37,816 nucleotides of DNA, from NCBI RefSeq assembly GCF_026151205.1, contig NW_026971821.1:1-37816 (forward strand), in the 5' to 3' direction. Shown here piece by piece: positions 26,001 to 34,161 of this stretch; position 1 is the stretch's first letter, and every line of letters begins with the position of its first letter. The translations under genes and the position numbers were made by a program. The notes beneath the pieces were generated by a model. The model saw only the letters and a list, made by a program, of their open reading frames with translations, ran no database searches and was not told the origin of the DNA. This DNA comes from Bolinopsis microptera (Eukaryota; Ctenophora; Tentaculata; Lobata; Bolinopsidae).

Positions 26001-29000
26001 CTTAATTTCCAAAAAATCTTTAAATTTCTTAAAAATTGCGGAAAGGGAAACCCAACCGAAAAATTACCACCTTTTCCTCAAAATCAACTATTGGATTGAA
26101 AAAATTGCCCTTTCCCCTCTTTTTTACCGCGCCCGAAATTTTTTAACCCAATCCATAAAAATTTACCTTTAAACAAAAATTTTCCCAGGCCCCTGTTCTT
26201 AAAACAAACTCTTTGGGAAACTGGTTAGGGGAAAAACTACCCCAGTTTAAATTTTTGGTTTGCCCTCCAACCCCCCGGCCCTTGGGCCCCATATGGGTTT
26301 ATCAGGGCCCTCCCCCCGCCCCAACTATTTTCCCGTTGGCAACTTTCCCGCGTCAACCTCGGTTTTTTCGAAAAATTCAAAATTGTTGGGGGAAAAAAAG
26401 TGGTTTTTTGGGTTGGGGGGAAGGGAAAAGTTCTTTTTGGGGCATTTTTAACCTTCCTCCAACCCCCAAAATTTCTTTCCCCGTGAATTGGGGGGGAACC
26501 CAAAATAAGGGGGGACTGTTAAAAAGTACTTTATTTTTCCCCCCCAGCCAGTCGGGGGCCGTTGCCCGGTTGGGCCTCCCCTGTCCCCGAGAAGGGGAAA
26601 CTGACCCCAACAAAGAATTGGGTTTTCCGGGGGAAAAAAACCCAAAAACTTTTTCCCCCAACCCCTAAACCCCAAAGAGACTGGGGAAAAAGCTCCCCAG
26701 ATACTTTTTTTTTTTTTAGGGGGTAACCTTGCCTCCCTCCCCAAAAAGATCGAAAATAGACCCTAACTAAAAGATTCACCCTTTTTTCTTTCCCCCCCGG
26801 AAAAACCCGAAGTTTAAAGTTTTATTTATCTTTCTTTCATAGAAATTCCCCCCAAATCCTTTAAACCCCTCCCCCCTCACTTGGGGGGCCCCCCTTTTTT
26901 GATACTTGAAAACGGGCCCCTTTCAATAAAATTTTGGGGGCGGGAAAACCCCCCTTTTCCCCTAGGTGGGTCCAAAAACAAGGGGGGCCCCCGTTTTTTT
27001 GGGAATCCCCCGGGATCCCCGAAACTGCCGAAATTTTTTTTTAACGTACCCCCCGGGGAATAAAGTTAAAGATAGTTGATCCAAATAAATTTTTTGGTCC
27101 CCCGGAAGGGGATTTAAGTTTACTTATTTCGTAATTTTTGCCCCCTTTTTTTTTGGGAAAAAAAGGAAAAGTTAGTTTTGGGCGGCCCCTTTTTTCCTTT
27201 TTTTAAAATTACTTTTCCCCTTTCCCCGGGTTTTTTTGTCCCCTGGTGGGGGGAAAAGGGAAAAGGCCCCGGTTTGGTTTTTTTGGGGGTTTTTTCAGTT
27301 TTTTTTGTTGGGAACCCCAAAAATTTGGGGTTTTTTTCTGCTGGGCCTCCAAACGGGCCGAAATTTTAACAATTTTTAAAATCAATGTTTCATTTGTGGG
27401 GGCGGAAATTAAAAAAACAGTTTGATAGGTTTTTCCCGGGGGAATTGATAAGGGACAAGGGGGCTTTTTTTTTTCCTTACTTGGGGGAAAATTTAAAAAA
27501 AAAAAATTAAAACCCCAAATACCCCTTTTAAAATTAAACAATTTTTGAACATTGGGAAAAAAATCCCTAAGATTTTGGCGTTTGAAAATGATCGTAAAAA
27601 TCCCAAAGGGTTTTCGTAAAAAAAATTTTTCCCCCCGTTTTTTAAAAAAGTTTTTCCCCCCTCTTCCCCGTTGAGAAACCCCCGGTAAACTGTTTTTTTG
27701 GGTTTTTCAGTTTTTAATTTCCCCGGGCCCCCAAAAAAAAAATCCTGGGGAGTTTCCCTCCCTGTTTTTCTTCCCCCTTGTTTTATTAATCCCCCTTTGG
27801 GTACCCAAATTTTTGTTAAAGGCCCCTTCTTGAAAAAAAATGTGTTAAAATTTGGCCCTACTTTTCAGCCAAGACAATTTCCAAAAAAAACCCTTTTTAA
27901 AAAAAAAAATAAAACTTTGTTTTTTTAACCCCAAAATTTGGCCAAAAAAAATATAATTTAAGGCCCAAGGGAAAAAAAAAGGGGTAGGAAAATTTTTTTT
28001 GGAAGCATGAGAAAAAATAATTAAATAAAAAAATCCGCCCGGGAAAAAAAATTTTAAACCCCAAAAAAAGCCTTTAGGAATTTTAACCCAAAAAAAAGAA
28101 GGGACGCCCCGGGTTTTTTGGTTCAAAAACCTTTTAGTCCTTCCGTTAAAATTTAAACTTTTTATTCCCCTTGCCAAACCCCAAGGGGTTTTTTTAAAAA
28201 ACCCCCCCGAGGAAAAATTTCTTTTCGGGAAGAGGGGTTACCTGGGTGGAAAGAAAAAAATTTGATGGGTATATATTAAATTTGGAGTTCAAAATGGGAT
28301 GCCTACATGACCTTCACAATTTATTTCCTTTTAAAATTTTTTTAAACCCCAATTTACCGTCCTACACAATTTTTAAAACAAGGTGTAATTTTTTGGAAAA
28401 TTTACCCCCTTTTTTACCATTTTTTTTTTTTCTTTAAAAATTTAAAACCCCTCGGGCCCCCTTTCCCCCCCCCCCCGTATTTTTAGCCCAATCGAACCCA
28501 GTTTCGGTTTCCCTTTTTTTTAAAAGTTTTTGGTTGTGCCCGTTTCCCAAATTTTTGCACCATTTTAAAAATTTTCCCCCCGTTTCCCCGGGGAAAAACC
28601 TGAGGGGGGGGGGGTTTCCCCCGGCCGGCCCCCGTCAAAATTTAAAGGGTTTAAACCCATTTTCTCTTTAAAGGAAACCCCTTGCTAAATTTGTTTTATG
28701 GAAAGGGTCCTTAAACCCTTTCACTTACCCCCAAATTTTTAGTTTTTTTTGTTTTTAATTTTAAAAACCCCAAATTTTTAAAGGGGGAAAAGGGTTTCCC
28801 AAACTAAAACACCCATTTTGGGGGAAGGGGGTTTCCCCTCAGGGTTTGGGGGATCCCTCAAAAACCAAGGGTTTCCCCCCAAAAATGGGCAAGTTCCCCG
28901 GCGTGTCCCCCGCCCAAATAGCCTTGGGGAAACTTTAAAGCAGGGGGAAAAACCCCAAATTTGGTTTTTAAAAAGTATGGGTGGCTTTATTTTGTATAAG

Positions 29001-32000
29001 GGTTATTTTAACCAAAAATCCCAAAACCTATTAAAGGTTTGGGAAATTTTTTTTCTTCCCTTCCCCCCCTTTTATCACCCTAAGGGTTTTTTAAAAGGGG
29101 GTTTTTTAAGGGCCCCCCCCTTAGAACTATTGTTTTAAAAAAGGATATAATGGCCCCCAAAAAAAAAGTCTTTTGGGGCTTCGAGGTTTGGGGCCAAAAA
29201 TCAAAATTGGGAAAACCCTTTTAAATTTAGGGGTTTTTTCCCGCCGCCCTAAAACCCTTTTTTTTTATTTGGTTTTTTATCTAAATTTAAAAATCCTCTC
29301 AAAATTTTTCCCCCAAGGTTTTTTTTTGGGTTTTAAACCCCCGCCCGAAAAATTCCCGCCAACCGGGCTTTTTTAAAAATTACCAAATTTTTGGAAAAAA
29401 GGGAAAAAAAGAAAAGATCCTTTTCTTTAGTCCCTGACAAAATGAAACCCCAAATTTTCCTTTTTTTTTTAAATTTTCTTAATCCTGGAATTGGTTTTTC
29501 TTTTTTAAAATTTCCCCCCTTCCCCCCTTTAAGGTTGCCCCCAAAAAATTTTTTCCCAATTTAACCTGAAAAATTAAGTGGGTACCCAAACCAAAAAGGA
29601 TGAAAACCCAAAATTAATTTTTTTTACAAGTCCTAAACCCCCCGGGGGGAAAAATACTCCCAAAACTTGGTTTTTAAAAAACCCGAAAAATTTAGAAAAG
29701 ACAATTTTTTTTTTGGGATTAATTAAATTTTTTTTTGGCACGTAAAATTTTAAGGGATAAACCCCCAAAATTAGAAATAGGGGCCAAAAAAAGGGGGGCC
29801 CAAAAAAGTCCTTTTTGGGTTTTTAAACACACTGTTTACTTTTTTCTAAAAAAAACTATAGCAATAAAACTTTTCAAAAACCCCCACAAAAACACGAAAA
29901 CTCCAACACACTATCCCGTAAAATCTTTTCTTTACCCCCAGGACAAAAACCCCTTTTTATTTTTTTTAAACGCGTCCCCCCCCTTCCCTGTATCGTTTTT
30001 TCATCAAAAAGCACTCTTTTAAATTTTTTGCTCCCCAAACATTTTTCCCTTTTTTGGTCCCCCCCGAAAAAGGGGAAACAAAGCCCCAAAAGGGTTAAAA
30101 AAAAGTGGGTTACCAAAAACCTAAACGGAAGTTTTTTACTGACTATCCTCATGCAAAAAAGCACCCCCCGAGTAAAAAAAACGTGATTTTTGTTTTGAAA
30201 AAATCGAAAAACCCCCCTAAAAAAATTTTTAAAATGAAAAACTGGCTTTGAATGTTGGGGGGTATTGGTTGGGGAGGGGGGTTTTTTTGGGACGCCCACC
30301 CATCAAAAACGGGAAAAATTTGATTTTAAAAAAAAGGGCCCTTTTAACAAAATTTTAAACCCAATTTTCCCGTTTTTGGGGTTATTTGGCCCCGTTTTTT
30401 TTTTAAGGGAAAAAAAAATTTTTTTGAAACCCGGGGCAAGAACCCTTTCAAAACTTGGGGTGCATGTTGGAGGGTTCCCCCTTTCCCGGTTTTTTTTTCT
30501 AAAGGGGCCCCCCCCCCCCCCCCGGCCCCCCCCATGAAGAGGGAAAAAATTTTTAAGAAAAAAGAGGTTTAAAGAAAAAAAGCCCCTAAACCCAAATAAA
30601 ATTTTTAAAGGGGGTGGGGACTAATTTTAACCCCCCACCTCCCCACCCTCCCTGGGGCCCCCCCCCAAATTTTAAAATTTGAAATTTAAAAACCAAATTT
30701 ATGTGAGGGGTAAAAAAAATTTTTAAAGATTTTCAACCTTCTTTTTGGAAATTTGGAAAAAATTTTTTAACCCGGTTTTTTTTTTTTTTTGGCCCCCTTT
30801 TTTAAAAATAAATTTCAAAATCAAAAAGTTTTTTTGGAACAAACCCCCGGCCGTTTTTAATGTTTCATTGTTTCCCAGGGTTTGTTTCCAACCCCCCCCA
30901 AAAAAAAAATTTTTTTTTTGGGGAAAAAAGATACAAATAAAAAAATAAAGGCGCAGTGTTATAATCCAAAAATTTTAAATTTACCCTTTAAAATATGAAA
31001 TCAAAAATTAAAAAAATGGGAATTAAAATTGAGGGAAATGTTAAACTTTTTCTGTTTTTTTTTAAGAATTTTATATTAAACATAAAAAATATATATTAAA
31101 AAAATGAAAGGTTCCCTAAGTTCGTAATTTAAAATGTGGGGGATACTTTCTGGGCACAAATTTTTTCCAAATTGGGTTTTTTTACACCCCCCTTTAAAAA
31201 TTTTGGATTCCGCCCTAAAAAATCTTTGAAATGTTTTAAAAAAAAAGGGTTATTTTAAAATCGTAATTTTTTTACTTATATAATTTTCCCCCAATTTGTT
31301 TTAAAAACTAAAAAAGTATAAAAAATTTAAAATTATTAGGGGGAAAAATTGAGAACATTTTTTATTATAACCCCTTTCGTGTTTTTTGAAAATTTCTTTT
31401 TTAGTTTTTGGGGGCTGGGAACCCGTGTCCCCGGGTTTTTTTTTCTCAAAAAAGTTTTCGAAAACAAAAAAAGAATATTTTTTTTACTTCCCTGGGTTTT
31501 TTTGTTTTTAAATTTTTTAAAAAAAATTCCCCAAGGATTAAAAGGCCTTTTAAAAAAAGAAACCCTTTTAAAATTCCCCTTTTGATAATTTTTAAAAAAA
31601 TTCCCCAAAATGGTTTTTATTCGTTTTTGCAATCCCCCCCCATTAAACCCAAACTCGCAAAAAAGAAAAAAAAAATAGCCCGTTAATAGGGGTTTAAATT
31701 GGGTAAAAAGTACCCTTTTCCCCGGGGGGCGCTCCGCCTGGGCAAATTTTTTCCTTCCGGGCCCCAAAAACTTTTATTGTTTAAAAAAGAAATATAACCC
31801 GGGGCCCCCCTTTTAAATTAACTAATTTTTTAAATTTTCAAGGGGGTTTTCAACCCCATCAATAATACTGAAATTTTCCCTTTTCTTTTTTTTTTTATTT
31901 TTAAAAAATAAATTAATTTAAAAAAAATTGGGTAAAATATTTCATAACCTTTACTAATTCTAATATTTTAAAACAAATGTTATGGGAAATTTTTTAAAAA

Positions 32001-33345
32001 TATTTTAATTTAAATTTATTTAAAATTTTATACAACCCGCTTTGTTTCCCAAACTTTTTTTGGGGCCTTTGCAAAACAGATATCCCAAAATTTGGGGTCC
32101 CTCCCAAATGGGTTTGGGGAACCCAAAATTTTTAAAAGAATTTCTTTAATCTTTTTTTTGGGTAGTAGAAAAATTTTTCCTAATGAAAAAATTTTTGTTT
32201 GATTTGGTTTGAAGTTTTGGGGGAAAATTTAAAGTGATTTGGGGTTTTGGGGTGGGAAAAGGGAAAGGAAAACCCAACCCCGTTTTGGAAAATCAAATAA
32301 ATTTTAATTTTTTTCTTTAAAAAACAAAACCGTCCCTTTTTACCTCCCTTTTGGGTGCTGTTTTTCCATAATTTCGATTTTAAAAAAATAACAAAACTAC
32401 CCTTTTTTTTATTTAACAGTTTTTAGGGGCACTTTAAAAACCCCCTTTTTTTTGTTTTTTTTTTTCCCTTTTTCAACCTTTTTTGGAAAAAGGGATTAAG
32501 ATAAAAAACCTTTCCCCCCGCCCGGTTTAAACGTGGGGGAACCCGTGCCCAAACCTGGCTCCGTTTTGTAAAAAAGACCGGAAAAAGGGGCGAAGAGAAA
32601 AAAAAAGTAACAAAACCATCAATTCCCGAATTTCCCCCGCACCCCGGAAAAGTAACTCCCCCGCCAAAAGGGAAAATGAATTTTGGTTTTTTTTTTCGGG
32701 GGTTTTCCAAAACCCCTTTTTTCCCCTCCCCCAAAACAAAAAATGGCGCACCCCCCAACCCCCTGGAAAAACCCCGGGAATCGTGTGAAAGGATGAAAAT
32801 ATCACGTAAATTTTTGGGGTGTTTGGTGGGGAGGGTAAAACTGATCTGAAGGAAACGTGGTTTCCCCGCAAGAAATGCTGGAATTTGGCCCCGGGTTTGG
32901 AAAAGTCATGGGAAAAAATTGGGTGACCCGAATTTAAATTTCAAATCCCCGGGTAGCCCCATTTCCCCTCTTTAAAAAAATTTTTTAAATTTCAAATCAA
33001 CCCTCCTCCAAATTTTTACACTCCCCCCCTCCTTTTTTTTCCTTTTGGGCCCCCCAGGAACCCCAGAAAATAAACCCCCGGGCCGAAAACCTTTCCCGGA
33101 TAGAAAGGGGGTTTCAGATTTATTTTTTGGCCCCCCCAGTTTTTTTCTTCTGGGGGTTTGGGGAAAAGAAAAAGCAGGGGGGTTTAAAAACCCCTGTAAC
33201 AACCCATGGATTTCACGATAACCGGTTACTGTCTGGGAAATGTCGGGCCCCCCAGCTTTAACCAAAACCCCCCTCACTTAAAAATCCCACCTTTTTAAAA
33301 CCTTGGGTAAGGCCCCAAAAAATTTAAGAACACTGAGTCCCGGGG
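23021..33345. other. Severely homopolymer-distorted sequence, no gene
   Basis: Continuation of the distorted block. AT-rich islands at about 30970-31110 and 31870-32030, and a moderately normal island at about 32500-33300, still yield no recognisable domain in any frame. Frames inspected include minus 32527-32871, minus 32972-33277 and plus 26213-26668. A C run lies at 30508-30523. If a gene is present it is not readable without correcting indels. Confidence 0.6.
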
Positions 33346-33828
33346 GGTTCGCCATAAATATGTCTCCCCGGAGTTAGTACTAACTTTGCATTGCTTCCAA
33401 AATGGCATGCCTGCATAGCGCTAGGTGTAAATGTAATGAAGGTACTGGAAGCACATGTCTCATGTGAAATTGTCAAAGCTTCCTGGATTGTCTTAACATT
33501 CTAGAATTAGCTTCTAATACTAATGTATTAAAGGTATGTACCTTTGTTTTATACTACTACTAAATTTGCCTCTTCATTAACTTCGTATGGTTGTATTTTA
33601 TTTTATGTAAAAATAAAATCACATTCATCTGGACGATTTTTGTTATCAAAGTTGGTTAAACTTGGCCTGTCATTACGTTGTTTTCGCTCTTCACGGCAAA
33701 TCTTTCTAACCTACCGATATACTTCGTATTATAAAGTTATAAGGCCGCTATATCGTGTAGTTTCAGATATTTTAACCTTGAGTGTTAAAGTGAATTATAA
33801 TCGACCCCATTTTTAGGTTACAAAAGAA
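33346..33828 (+). other. Clean upstream region of the glycosyltransferase gene
   Basis: Normal-looking sequence starts here, directly after the distorted block. I see no domain in its open frames (for example 33544-33816, 90 codons). It should contain the 5' UTR and promoter, or an intron, of the downstream gene. The pyrimidine-rich ATTTTTAG ending at 33818, just before the start codon, could be a splice acceptor for a non-coding first exon. Confidence 0.55.
33730..33744 (+). promoter_or_regulatory. Possible TATA-like element
   Basis: TATAAAG (33730-33736) and TATAAGG (33738-33744) lie about 85-100 bp before the start codon, a spacing compatible with a core promoter and a short 5' UTR. In AT-rich DNA such matches arise often by chance. 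The alternative of an acceptor at 33818 would make this region an intron instead. Confidence 0.25.
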
Positions 33829-34161
33829 ATGGGTCTTGTTCTCAAATTGACTCTATCCCGACTGCTGGTCAGTTTGCTTCTTGTTGTGGCGATAATTGTC
33901 ATCATCATTCCAACCAACACCCTAACGGGTGGAGTTGTGAAAGAAACAGCATTTCTAGGAAATTTGACAGTAACAAATCTAGAAAAGGATTCTTTTCGAG
34001 TGGAGACAAGGGAAAACTCCAAAAATATCGGTATTAATACCAATATCAGTGGTTACATTTTCCACAACCACCGATTAAGATTATGGTATGAAGGTAGATG
34101 CATAGACTCTAGTGACGGAGAAAAGTTGACAGTACAGTTCTGTGATCCCGATATACAGCAG
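33829..34161 (+). CDS. Coding exon 1: cytosolic tail, membrane anchor, stem, first lectin repeat
   Basis: Encodes residues 1-111. About ten residues precede the hydrophobic anchor (LLVSLLLVVAIIVIIIP). A stem with N-glycosylation sequons NLT and NIS follows, then the first trefoil repeat with GRCID (C91, D93) and FC (C105). The frame runs on to 34230, but the continuation turns hydrophobic and motif-free. A good donor, CAG|GTGAGG, at 34161/34162 ends the exon in phase 0. It matches the phase-0 acceptor at 34933/34934 and splits the QxF motif (Q111, then A112 F113) of the lectin repeat, so the splice restores the domain. Confidence 0.78.

Noticed and set aside
24529-27541. Cluster of overlapping frames of 60-166 codons on both strands
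   Set aside because: Several frames are open at once on both strands with the same Phe/Lys/Pro/Gly bias; no motif, start context or splice logic.
33544-33816. 90-codon plus-strand frame just before the glycosyltransferase
   Set aside because: No recognisable domain, and the downstream gene has an in-frame stop before its own start; more likely 5' flank or UTR.
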